In this document: piece by piece, positions 23,326 to 34,700 of the stretch
Layout: every line of letters starts with the position of its first letter
How positions within the stretch are numbered: the first letter of the stretch is position 1
DNA from: Podospora bellae-mahoneyi
Lineage: Eukaryota; Ascomycota; Sordariomycetes; Sordariales; Podosporaceae
Direction: 5' to 3'
Assembly: GCF_035222275.1 (NCBI RefSeq)
Contig: NC_085881.1
Location: forward strand, 310,001 to 374,000
DNA length: 64,000 nt
Notes under the pieces: generated by a model
The model's input: only the letters and a program-made list of their open reading frames with translations
The model's database searches: none
What the model was told of the DNA's origin: nothing
Program-made: the position numbers and the translations under genes

Positions 23326-24878
23326 GCCTACCATTACCAGTACCCCAGATGACTATGACAAATCACGATACCCCATTCAGAGCAGCAATTTTCTCCTAAT
23401 CCAAGTACCCTATTCATTTTCCTTTATTTTGTGGTATCAAACGATAACGCTCCTTACAATGTGGTGTAACAACATGACGGTATGAAGAATGACGGGGCAG
23501 CGAGGCGAAGGACAAATCGGAACTTCTTGATATACTCCATATAATTCTCTTCTCAGGTATTTAAATAAAAGCAAATTTTTGTGTGATCAAGAGTGATCTG
23601 TACATACCAAGCTCATTAAAGTTGACTCTATCTGCCGTTCATTGAACTTCTCAACAATGATCATTACAACACAGGCACCTAGGATCAGCAGGGCATGAAG
23701 TGGCTGAGTGGAGGTGGGGTATCTGTCACAAACGGGATGACCCTTTCGGCATTTGGGTCAATCAAACAACATTATACAGCACCCGAGCATAGAGGGCTTA
23801 TGGCTCGGTCAGCGTGGCTCCTTTACCTGGCAATCAATGACGTCGTTGCGTTATGCGGAGCGGCAAGCCCGGCACCAGACACCAGATGGTGTAAGTGGAT
23901 GTCCACCTGCTAAAAAGAGAACAATGCGGGGAAGCTTGAATTAACGGGACTTTGCGCCACACCTGGAGCCGTGACGCCTCCTCGTGCCCCTTACATGACG
24001 CGGATCCTGCTTTAATGGCAGTGATGCCAAGATTAAAGCAAGAATACCGCAGTGGTACCGCGAAGAAGCAGCGGCCGCGCGTTGTAGAAGAATGTACCTT
24101 CGAAAGCTGTTTGCTCAGCAAGACCGAAATGTGGCGTGGATCCACAGAGAATCAATGGGTCCAGGCCAAGCAATGGGGAAATGCTCGGCAGCTCCAACGT
24201 CACCAGCCACATAACTTCAACCACAAACGACGTCACAGCATCCCAGGTGAATTGCATCTCCTTTGCCCATGCGGTCCGAATTCCCCATCTTGGTGATGGG
24301 TTTGTCGTGTTGTATGTAGAGCCCTGGAGAGCGGAGCTTCATTGTTTGATCGCATCTGGGTATGCAACTATGACGTATATGAGGTAATGCCCGTTTGCTG
24401 GGCCGCCATCCCTGGCGTTCTATTGGACTCGGCGGCTCTGACAGCTTATTCCAGCTCGAGACGAACAAGAAGGTACGCGTCTCAGGACATGCAACCGGCC
24501 GAGAATGATGCCATTTGACCAACTTCGCTTCGGTGTCTTCCATCCCTTTTCGAGAAGCCTTGATGGAAATGAGCTAACATCTGGCCCAGGCGAATGGCCA
24601 TGCTTGCTATGACACAACCAGAGCGAATCTTGGTTCTGGGTGATCCACATCTCGATGATGTTTCCCATGTGCCTATTGACGCCTTTCTTGTTCCGTATCT
24701 GGTGTCAAAGGGATATAAGGACTGTTCCCCTTCCTGTTGGACCAGAATTTTCTTTCCTCATTATCAACACACAAAGCATTATCACAAAGCAATCACAACT
24801 CAAACAAAGCTTCACCACTCACCTCACTATATCAACACACAACTACACTTGAACTCAACACTCGATACAGTATCCAAA
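23326..24878. other. Gene-free stretch upstream of the DPRVDSD-repeat gene
   Basis: 1.55 kb with no recognisable ORF. The last 290 nt form an open frame continuous with the repeat gene but are rich in CA/ACA codons and read as leader rather than protein. Confidence 0.55.
24711..24720 (+). promoter_or_regulatory. TATA-like box of the DPRVDSD-repeat gene
   Basis: GGATATAAGG lies about 160 nt before the start codon. It is followed by a CA-rich leader (24775-24878) ending CCAAAATG, typical of strongly expressed or inducible fungal genes. Confidence 0.5.
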
Positions 24879-25877
24879 ATGTCTTCCATCGTCAACAAGA
24901 TCAAAGAGGCTGTCCACTCCGACAAGTCCCACCATGGCGCTCCTGAAGGCACCAGCGGACCCCACAACTCTCGTGTCGCCAACGCTGCCGACCCCCGCGT
25001 CGACTCTGATCGTGACGGCTCCCACACTGCTGGCCGCACCACCGGCACCACCGGCACCACCGGTACCAACGAAGGTCTCCACGGCCCCCACAACTCCCGC
25101 GTTGCCAACACTCTCGACCCCCGTGTAGACTCGGACCGTGACGGCTCTCGCACTGCTGGTAACACTGGTACTGGCTTCGGCAACTCTGGCCGCACCGCTG
25201 GCACCAACGAGGGTCTCCATGGCCCCCACAGCTCCCGCGTTGCCAACACTCTCGATCCCCGCGTCGATTCTGACCGTGACGGTTCCAACACTCTTGGCTC
25301 TTCCGGCACCGGCACCCACACCACCGCTGGCTTCGGTGGCAACACTGGCATCGGCTCTGGCAACACTCACCGCGCCACCGCCGGCACCGGCACGACTGGC
25401 ATGACCGGCACCCATGGTGCCCCCGCCGGCACTCACGGCCCTCACAACTCTCGCATTGCCAACGCTGCTGATCCCAGAGTTGACTCTGACCGTGATGGCC
25501 GTGGTGCCATCCACAGCGGACCTGGCCCTGCCAGCAACACTGCCGGCCCTCACTCCAGCGATATGGCGAACAAGCTCGACCCCCGTGTCGACTCGGATCT
25601 TGACGGTTCCAAGACCATTGGTCAAAACAGGACTTACCAGTAAGTAAGTAAAATACGAGACAGCAACAACTGGCAGACAGCGGTACTAACCTCGTCTTCT
25701 CTCAGATCTGGGACAGCCACTTCCATCGCAAGAGACCCTACGGACGCTTCTCAGGTCCCTCCCTCTGTCCTTCGCAAGCATCTGGGTGACCCGGTGGTTG
25801 AGCATGATGACCACCACCATCACCGCGAGAGGAGAAACAGCGTGAAGTCCCACCAGGAGGCCTTTAGCGGAGTCTAA
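24879..25877 (+). CDS. Repeat protein with five GPHNSRVAN-DPRVDSDRDGS modules
   Basis: Exons 24879-25639 and 25706-25877 (66-nt intron, TACTAAC branch) give 310 residues. The N-terminal MSSIVNKIKEAVHSD is an amphipathic helix. Five 22-residue modules begin at nt 24957, 25083, 25221, 25437 and 25545. Each runs GPH(N/S)SR(V/I)AN..DPRVDSDRDG(S/R), the last being GPHSSDMANKLDPRVDSDLDGS. Linkers are Thr/Gly-rich. The second exon encodes VPPSVLRKHLGDPVVEHDD, HHHH and a basic tail ending EAFSGV. A naive reading stops at a TAA inside the intron and would lose this tail. DxDxDG resembles a calcium-binding loop, but the flanks are not an EF-hand. I know similar fungal proteins only as uncharacterised ones. 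No signal peptide, so cytosolic. Function unknown. Confidence 0.85.
24957..25610 (+). repeat. Five in-frame 66-nt coding repeats
   Basis: Modules at 24957-25022, 25083-25148, 25221-25286, 25437-25502 and 25545-25610. Copies 1-4 are near-identical at protein level; the last diverges (SSDM, DLDGS). The spacing between starts (126, 138, 216, 108 nt) keeps frame. Confidence 0.9.
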
Positions 25878-26499
25878 ATAGGGGGTTTCTTTTCGACCAA
25901 GATGGAACATGCATTATGAGTTATGACGGATGGTTTTGAGCCTTTTTCTTTGTTGTCATAATACCAAGTTTGCTCTTGTTCATTCATTACTGCTATCACT
26001 CGCTTGCTCTGGTTGGAAAGTTAATGATGTGGTATGCAATATCAGGTAGCTAGATACCCCTTTGGTGTAGGATCAATGTAAACAAAGTCGCTGCAAATGA
26101 TCAAAACTGCCTACATAGAAGTGAACATGATATGGTCAGCTCAATGGACAAGTCTTCAACTTCCTCAACTCTCCTCCCGAGCTACATATCCGACCAACAG
26201 AAATCTAGCGACAAGTGTCTGAAAAGTTTAGACTGTTGCAAAGATCAAGCTACCGTCCCCCGTTTTCGGTTTTCTAAGTGAAGCTCTGGTCGTCTTTGAG
26301 CCCAAAAAAATAGGTCTCTTGGAATGATGTGTGAAGTCAGGAAAAGTGGGGCAGGTTGCTCAACCACGAACTTGGAAACTTTGACAACACTTAATAATTA
26401 TCGTTCAAGCCGACAACAATCCAAGATTCTCACCCTCATCGACATACACTATTTCCACCGCCAGCTGCAAAGAGGATAGTGCCATATTTACTAATTGAA
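25878..26499. other. Gene-free spacer
   Basis: AT-richer than the flanking genes. 3' flank of the repeat gene and promoter of the next gene. No supported ORF. Confidence 0.5.
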
Positions 26500-27406
26500 A
26501 TGTCGAGTCAGATCGACTCATCAGATGAACAATTTTCCGCCTCTGGGCAGGCACATTCGAGCTCACCATCTCCTTCGCAATTTTCCCGAGCGTCGTCCTA
26601 TCGAGGCCGCGAGTATACCCTTTATGACGCGGTCGCCGGTATCTACACTCCACTCCTCGTTTGGTACTCGCTCAAGCATCCTAACTCGGCTACTAGGTCA
26701 GGTATCTCTAAATGAACGCATCCAGCCACATGGCGGCAGCAGCCGTCGCAGCAATCGACCTGGCTCAGGAAACCTCACCTCCCGCACCTATAGGCTTGCC
26801 CCAGAAGAGGTTCTATTTCGGCGGCACAACGCCCCGACTCGATATGCCGAGCATGATATCTACTGGGCCCACGAGGATTTGCTGCCGTCACAGCAACTAC
26901 CCGACAGTGCCCTGCTGAGATCTGTTCACTGTTACGCAAGTAAATTCTACGACTACACTGCCTTGGATTCTTCCCACCTCCACTCCCAGCTCCCCAAGGA
27001 TGGATCACCTTCTCTTCCAAGCCAGACACAACCACACTCGGAGTTTTTCCAAAAGAAAGCAAACACAGACCTCCGGAGCCTAGATGAGACGGCCCTCCTG
27101 GCTTTTGGCGTCCTCCTTGAAGAAGCCAGCCGTGATGTGCTAGGGAAGCGGGGCGACTTGGTATTTACCGAGGCAGAGGGATATCAGCCTCCCCAAGCCC
27201 CTTCTCAAGCAGCTGGTGCAACGCCAGCAACCACGGCCACCACCCTGGTGCCATCATCAACAGGGGGAACCGAAGAGGGAAAGGCAAATAGCGGTGGGGC
27301 CCTGGATACTGATGTCTCACACGGTGAAGGAGGCCCAAAAAAACGAAGGAAAGTGGCGAGAAGATGCAAAAAAAGCCCTGACGATGGTCCTGACAGACTG
27401 GACTGA
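26500..27406 (+). CDS. Conserved fungal protein of unknown function, nuclear-type
   Basis: Exons 26500-26638 and 26697-27406 (58-nt intron with CCTAAC branch) give 282 residues. The Ser/Gln-rich N-terminus leads to YTLYDAVAG. After the splice comes GQVSLNERIQPHG, then a conserved-looking core: LAPEEVLFRRHNAPTRYAEHD, IYWAHEDL, LPDSALLRSVHCYASKFYDY, and SLDETALLAFGVLLEEASRDVLGKRGDLVFTE. The C-terminus is low complexity and ends with PKKRRKVARR, a strong monopartite nuclear-localisation signal nearly identical to the SV40 type. Similar RYAEHDIYFA..LPDSDLL proteins are widespread in Sordariomycetes as far as I recall, without an assigned function; a DNA/chromatin role is only inferred from the NLS. 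The start was chosen because 26500 gives both exons one frame. Confidence 0.8.
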
Positions 27407-29950
27407 CGACAGTTCATTGGAAGAAAAGAAACCCAGATTCTCGACCCAGAAAGTTGCTCAGCTCGAAGGACAGGTTTGGAATCTGTTTCAGTTGCAAACC
27501 AATTCTCCAGTCCGGATTAATGGCAGCCATGAGAAGAAGCAACGGAAAAAAACAACGCAGCTGTTTGAGAACCTGTCGTTCTTCTTTCGCCACCTCCTGG
27601 GTGCGCCAGACTCGAGAGCTAAGCCGACGGACCGGCGTGGGAAGAGAGAACCCACCAAACTGGTTGCGCTTCCCGTTGGCCACCGAAAGGACGCCATTCG
27701 CATTCGGGTACTCGTCTCTGTCTGTTACCAATAAATTGTTCCGCTACTGCCGGGCGTTGTTGCTTCTGGAAGGATCATCACGCCTTCCATTCGACTTACA
27801 TCTCCCAGAGGGTTGGCTAGCCAGTTTACCGTCTGCAATTCCGTGCAGGGGCAAAAGAAACAAGAGGAGCGACGCCATCAGCCACGGCATGTCTTTGCAG
27901 CAGGTAGTTTCTGTCTCTAATGCGGTTTCCTGACAGTCCGGTCTGGGGCTCTCTTTGCTCGGGACCGAGAAGGCCAAAATGCCACTTTGTTTGTCAGAAA
28001 ATGTCATGATGCATCATATCATGTGTGAGCGAGCTAGTTCACCCACATACACATGAAGCGAAGCTTTTGAGTCTTTTTTTCTTTCAAGCCGTGCATATCA
28101 CACAGTCAGCCTGCCCGCCTGTCCGAGCCCAGTGGGAACAGGAAAAGAAAACATGATGGACCCGATTCGGTTCTTGGGCCCGCCATCCTGGTGTTGGAAA
28201 GTTCCGACCTCTTGGTAGTCGCCGGCTGGGACCGACAGCCTCCATGACGATTGGTCAGCGGGCTGAACCAGCAGACAACAGTTTGTGGATTAAAACCGAC
28301 GGCCAGGCAAGGCATGCAGTCGACAACAGGATGATGGTGTGGTGGCGCTCCGTCCCCTCCTCCCTCCCCCCCCTCCCGGTCACCAAGCTATTGGGACGTG
28401 CTGATTTGCCCATCAAGGTATCAGACCATGCGGTTGGTGCGCCTGGGGGGAATAAGCGTGGGGTTGGGAGAAGGACGTTGCGCTTTGCTTGCTTTCCCCA
28501 ATGACTGGGCACGTGGGAGAAGGCCGCTCAAAAAGACCTGCAAAGATGGAGAAAGATGCGGAAGGATCAGCATTGCACATATTGAGAGCAGCAGAGGGGT
28601 TTCTGATATCGGGGATTCCAAGTGAGAGTTACTGCTCCGTACGGCACAGGTACAGGACAGGATACCGTAGCCCCCCCGCCATTACACACCACGACAGGCC
28701 ATGGGTTAAATAGCACATCGCGGAGTTGTTTCCGACCACGGCTCAGGCTGCTATGATTGGCTTATTTGGTCTTTCGTCAGACGATACAAGAGTGTCTGTC
28801 GTCTGGGCTTCTCACTGTCGGTGTCTTGCGGCTGGGATGATTTGCTTTCTCGATATTATCTCAACCGGTTGTGTGGGGGGAGGGGAAGCAGGTGCATAAA
28901 ACCACATGCGCTGTGTAGCGCGGGCAGGCAAGGCTTTTGCTTCTCTTTGGCCAGAATGGCAGGCGAGAGGGTCGTCAGAGTTGCATTGGGTTGTTGGTTT
29001 TATCGATAGGCACCAGATACCAAGCACATAGCCGAAACAAGCTAGCTGGCTGGCAGGAAAGGAGTGTTTGCAAACGTCGAGCCTCCAGCGAGAATTGCGG
29101 GGGAACCAACAACCTGGAAGTCTCATTAGGGTCGGAAATGGCGTTCAAGTTCTGCAATCCACAACCTCACACCACGGCGAGAGCGAACAGGGACAGACCT
29201 GGATGGACAGACAGCCTGTCAAAGAAAATGGCCGGTCTGCGGCGAGCCGAGGATTTCTGGTGGAAAATCTGGAAGGCCGCCGAGCCTGTCAGGGAACCCG
29301 GCAACTTGTGCGACCCTGGTCTTCAGATGCTGCACCGTGCGTCTGTCCAAATCTCGCTCCCACTTGGCTGGGAATCATCGCGATGGTACGAAGTTTGTCA
29401 ACCCCCCAATCCCCGATAATCCCCAGGGTTATCGCTTACAACAGTGCAACATTATGGGGCGATATCAGTATCAAACTGCTTGGATGTTCATGCTTGGCCT
29501 GCTGAGAATGTCCTCCATGTGTGCGACAGCAGCCACAACGACGACGACGACGACGGCACATTGTAGCATGTAAGCTAGGTATGTACCACAGGTTGGGGCG
29601 TCAAGGTCCGTGTGTCTCAAATGGTCCCGACTTTGTGGACGCGTCGCCCCAGGAAAAAATGATAGATTCCCAGTCTAGCCTGCAGTGGCATGGTCTCGCA
29701 ACCTCGGTCGGGTCGTTGGGACTGGAAAGGACTTCGGAAGAGAGTGCGGCGTTGACTGTCGCGGCACGGTGCGGAAGCAAACCCCTGTCAAGGTGACAGC
29801 CAGCCATCCAACCAGCTCTCCAGTGGGACAGACAAGGCGGGCGGGAGGCGTGGTGGGGTAGACTGGTGAGGGTGAGGGCACGGTGAGATGACCGATGGCG
29901 CATCTCTTTTGGTTCGTCTTGGAGAACTCGGGGTTTGCATTTTTCTGCAT

Positions 29951-29986
29951 CTCGATGCTGATGCTGATGCTGATGCTGGTGGTGGT
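29951..29986. repeat. GATGCT trinucleotide-type run
   Basis: Four to five GATGCT units followed by GGT repeats, outside any gene. Confidence 0.75.
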
Positions 29987-30955
29987 CTTTTGGGGGGGCC
30001 CGGGAGTTGTGCTGCCCCATCATCTCCATCCTAGCGTTGCACATATTGTCGAGCCGAGTTCTTCTTGGCGTCGTCTTTTTTTACATTGCTCTCAGCTCTC
30101 CTCCCCTCCACCACCGTTTCCATACCAATCCTATGATCCATATCGCCCGCCGCGCTAATCCATCGTCCTGGGCCCGTCCAAGCTGATTCCACAACTATCT
30201 GAAAAGGACGAGGACGGCGGCAAGTTCAAGGGCGACGTGTTGGAGAGGGGCCGACTGCCCGTAGGGGAGGAGGGGTGGGATTACCTCGTTGCTGGCTTCT
30301 GCTGACCACCACATTCTGTGTCACCGTCGGACTAATACCACTATCACTCACTACCACTACCGCTACTACGCTGCCACCGTCTATCCTTCTTTCTCCGTTC
30401 GCCCTCATCCTGCTCGTACCTCATTCCTGCTGACCTCTTCGGCCTGGCTTCGGCAGCTGTCACCGCCTATCCGGCTCTATTTGTCTGCTCCGGCAGCAGC
30501 GAGCTCGACCAGCAGCGCGCAAAGGGGGGAATGCGGCCAAAAGAAACCGATGCCCCACTAATTCTCGTGAAGCTGTCACGTACCAAGCCGCCTATTCGTC
30601 GAAGGGGCCCAGGCTGGCAGAGCACGAGAGGGGACACCCCGGACTGGACTGAGGCGCTCTTGACCCACCCGTTTGCCCGCCTTTGATTGTCCCATCGAAC
30701 CCTGGCCTACCTAGCTTCCACCACCCCGGTTCGGCTTGATGAGACGTGCTCCGCAGGGTTGGTGACCGTACCTCAATTTTGTCGGATTCTCTTTCTCTCC
30801 CAAGGCCCAAAACACCGCCGGACCCAGCTCCAGCTCGCTCCCCTTTGCCATTGACCGTCTTTTTGGAGCCCGTCTCCAGCTGCTGCCCATCAGCACCACC
30901 CACACCCCCCTTCGCACCGCCGTTTTTGTGTGTAATAAACACGTCTCGGGGACCC

Positions 30956-30982
30956 CAGCCAGCCAGCCAGCCAGCCAGCCAG
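30956..30982. repeat. AGCC tetranucleotide microsatellite
   Basis: About six uninterrupted AGCC units in the presumed leader or promoter of the downstream Zn2Cys6 gene. Confidence 0.85.
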
Positions 30983-31760
30983 ACCTGTCACCAGCAGCAC
31001 AGCACAAGCACCACAGCGAGAGACGAGTCAAGGAGGCTTTGCCCCGACCTCGCGCTGCCGGCCTGCCGAAAGCCGCATCCTTGAACCGAGCTTCTGTCTC
31101 TTTTCGAGCCTCCCCACTCACCCGCCCACTCGAAGAACCGCGACCACGCAACCAGTTCTCTGTTGTTGCTGCCCAACTGGTTGGTCCGGTTCTTGCTCCC
31201 TTTCTATCGAAACCCGGTCCCAAGTGAGGCGGAAAGGCTAAATCCAGGGCAGCCTTTTGTTCTTCTGCCGAGACCTCCCCTCCACAAGCAAACCACAGCT
31301 TAATGCCAATCTAGGCCAGGCCAATAAGCAAGCTCCTCCCGGCGAGCCCGTTCACGAGCTTGCGCGACCACCACTACTGCCACCGCTGCTGCTGCTTCTC
31401 TTCCTGCTGCTGCCACTGCTCGTGTGCCTGCTAGCTGTTTCTCTCCTTGCTGCTGAGCTGCTGCCTTGTCTCCTGCTGTACACCACACAGACAGCGAAAA
31501 CGAGACAGGAAGAAAGGGAGCAAAAAAGAGAGGGACCTGGGTTCGCGCAAGTCACGGGTTGCTCGTGGACGATCTTGCACTTCCACTTCCCACCCCCAAG
31601 ACGGGCTCCTCCCCGCTTGTGTTCCATGCAGGTGTTGCCAGGCACTGTCTGTCCATGGGCCATTGCTTTTCTGCCGCTTGTTGCCTGACCTCGCGTCTGG
31701 CCGCCGCCTTCTAGTGTCAACGGCATTCATGTACATACATATATAAGAACCCCCCCAGCC

Positions 31761-34700
31761 ATGGACCACTCAGGGGCGCCTGACACCAAGCGACCCCGTC
31801 TGACGACTGGCTCGCCATGGTCAGCAGGCGGTTCACATCACGGCAGAACACTCCTTAATCCCAATCCCTCCCCGACGAGTGGACAATCGCCTCATCTGCC
31901 GCCAACGTCGAGCCCCTATCATCAACCATCACCACATCACTACGCCCGCCCTTCTGGTACCGGCGATCACAACCATCCACACCCGCACCCTCACCCTCAT
32001 CCTCACCCTCATCCTCACTCTCACCCCCATCCTCAACCACCACCGCCGCCGCCGCCGCCGCCACCACTATCACAAGCACCTCACCCTCACGCCCACCAGC
32101 AGCACCCTCATCCTCAGGGTCCGCCGCCTCCTGTTGCGCAAACGCCCGTCGACGACCGAAGACACCATGAGTCCGAGAGATTTCAGACCATGCACGATCA
32201 CCGGCAACCTCCACACTCGCCGGCCCACCCAGCATTTTCGAGCTACGCTTCTAGGGAAACCATAGTAAAACCCGACCCAGGCGAAGACACCACGCTGCCG
32301 CAGTTGCGCAGGCCTCTATCAACGAGCAACGGTCCCGAAATCATGACGCCGGGAACACCACATAGCGCCCTCCCGCCGCAGTCATACGCTGACGACAAGC
32401 GCCATATGAGCTTCGACAGCGGCCCTCAGCAGCAGCAGCAGCAGCAACAACCACAGCAACAGCAACAGCAGCAATCACAACCACCACAGCAGCCGCAGCC
32501 ACCGCCGCCCCCGCCGCCACAACAGCAGCCCATGTACGGCAGGCAACCAAGCTATCCACCGCAGACGCCCTTGCCACATGCGCAGCCATATGAATACCCA
32601 CCACCTTCATACGGAGCACAACATGATGGCTTGTCTTACTCGATCCATGTGGCCTCTTCGAATGCGAAGCGCAAAGGACAGCGTGCCTCACAGGTTAGCC
32701 GATCTGAACCATGACCATGCCATATCTGTAGCCAAGGAAAGGATAATGACTAACCATGTATGTATGTGTGTAGGCCTGTGAGACGTGCCGTCAGCTCAAA
32801 GCAAAGTGCGACGAGCTGAAGCCTTGCAAAAGCTGTAGAGAAAAGAAGGTGGAATGCAAATACCGAGAACTTGTTCCCAAACAGTGGGTTTTGTATCTGG
32901 CTAACGACTGCTGTCTCAGTGACTGACCATGGTAATACAGGCAAGATAAAGTGCAGGCCGACATTTTGGAGCAGCTTATGATTATGAGAAATGACTTTCA
33001 GGACTGGATCGCGACAAATGATAGGCGCGTGAGCAGGCTCGAAGAGGCGGTAAAGCGAATCGCACCAGCAGCAGATCTTCAGCAGTTCGAGCCGTTACAA
33101 GAGGAAGAAATCCGACCAGCCTCAGCTGAATCAGGGAGCGCGCCCGTGGCAGAGGAAGCGTACACATCATCACCCACCGGAGGGGCTCAGGCACCCCCCA
33201 TCGATGCCGAAGCTGCACGCCAGATAACACGTGAGATGGAGGTTGAAAAGGAGGTAGAACCGGGGCCGTTCGTTCAGCCTGGAGTCCCGACCATCCCGCC
33301 CAATCATACGACATTGGCTGCCTTCTTGCTCAAGTGGCGACCCATCGAGGCGTTGGTTCGGCGCTATCTGGATGCCGAAAAGATCAAGTATGTGGACGAG
33401 TTCCCCATCAGACAGGAGGAAAGACGAGGGTTGTTGCGAGTCTGGGGTCGGGGCGAAGGCATGGACAGCAGCCGGGACAGGGACGCGCCTCACGATCTGG
33501 GGATGATGGAGGTGCATGATGACTACTCTGACGCCGGCGCGCCATCTCCGGCAGACTGCTGGGGCGGAATCAGCGGCTCACCTGGCCCCATGGACGGAAA
33601 GTCTGGCAACGGACTCCTCCATATCCCGGACTTTTCCGAATCAACTGTGTGGAAATACGTCAAGAGCTTCAACGACAATATTCAGAACATGCACCCACTC
33701 ATTATCCCCAATGAGCTGAATGCCATGGTCAAGCTGTTTCTCGACGGACTCCACCCAAGCTCGAGAAGCAAGGGCGGGGGCTCGAACATTGCCAAGTTCG
33801 CCGTTGGGTCGCAAGGGGAGACCTCGCTCAAGAGGAAAAGGACCTCGCCCGGCCCGGAAGGTGGCAGTAGCGAGCCCTCGTTGCCGCCTAAGGTCGGCAG
33901 GCCCATGTTCCAGCGATCTATTAACAATGCGCTGGTTCTGCTGGTCCTTGCCCTTGGTAAAATCTGCCTTCACAAGGACAAACGGCTGCCAGATGTTGTG
34001 CCAGTCAGCGAGCCTGTCCAGCACGGCTCCCCCTTTCTGCGCAACGGCAACCCGGCGCCAGCATCCCCGTCGCAGGGCTCGCCTCCGTCCTACGCTTCTC
34101 ATTCCCACGCAGCTGGCCTCCCTTCGCCCAAGGATAGTGGCGAGCGAGCTGGAACCAGCAGGCGCTCCTCGTTTCAAGGATCCGGCGTGCCGGCCAAACC
34201 GGTGGCCTCCCTCAAGAGGAACCTGGACGTGATTCCTGGCCTGGACTATTTTGCCCATGCTACCGACATTCTTGGCGGTCAACTGGCTGGAACAAGCCTG
34301 CGTCATATTCACGCGTATATTTTGGCTGGGTTGTACCACGGTCAGCTGGGGAGGGTGGTGGAGAGCTACGCCTACATCAAGGAAGCCGGTTGGGCGCTGC
34401 AGATCAAAATGAGACCAAGCCTGGATCGGTTCAAGAGGCTTCAAGAGAGCCAGACAACCAACAGGGACTCAGTCACCGAGAAATCGGACAACCAGCTTGT
34501 CTTTGCCTTCTGGACATGCCTTCAGCTCGAAAGCGACATCATTGCCGAGTTGCCGCTGCCACAGTCTCACATTTTGGCGTTTGAGGAAATCATGCCTTAT
34601 CCCAACATCAACATGGCGACGGGGCTCGGTTTTGACGAGCACGTCCTGCGAAGCTACTTGGCTCAGCTCTACCTCCGCAAGAACCTGAACCAGATCCATC

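Larger units (their letters stand above)
27407..31760. other. 4.35-kb stretch without a recognisable gene, ending in a long probable leader
   Basis: No ORF shows family resemblance or sustained coding bias on either strand. The first part has T-rich and C-rich patches. From about 30290 the plus strand becomes CT-rich with CTG/CCA runs, as in long fungal leaders. Several upstream ATGs with short frames occur at 31303, 31626, 31655 and 31727. A non-coding transcript cannot be excluded. Confidence 0.5.

Noticed and set aside
24594-24878. In-frame 95-codon upstream extension of the DPRVDSD-repeat gene
   Set aside because: It contains the TATA-like box and a CA-rich leader, and the Met at 24879 begins an amphipathic helix in good context.
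25640-25643. TAA giving a 254-residue end to the repeat protein
   Set aside because: It overlaps a strong GTAAGT donor, and splicing to 25706 adds a plausible tail (VPPSVLRKHLGDPVV).
27216-27734. 172-codon ORF overlapping the 3' end of the NLS-bearing gene
   Set aside because: It starts inside the supported exon in a different frame and runs into sequence without coding character.
33641-34444. 267-codon ORF antisense to the large Zn2Cys6 gene
   Set aside because: It lies entirely inside a well-supported exon on the other strand and shows no family resemblance.
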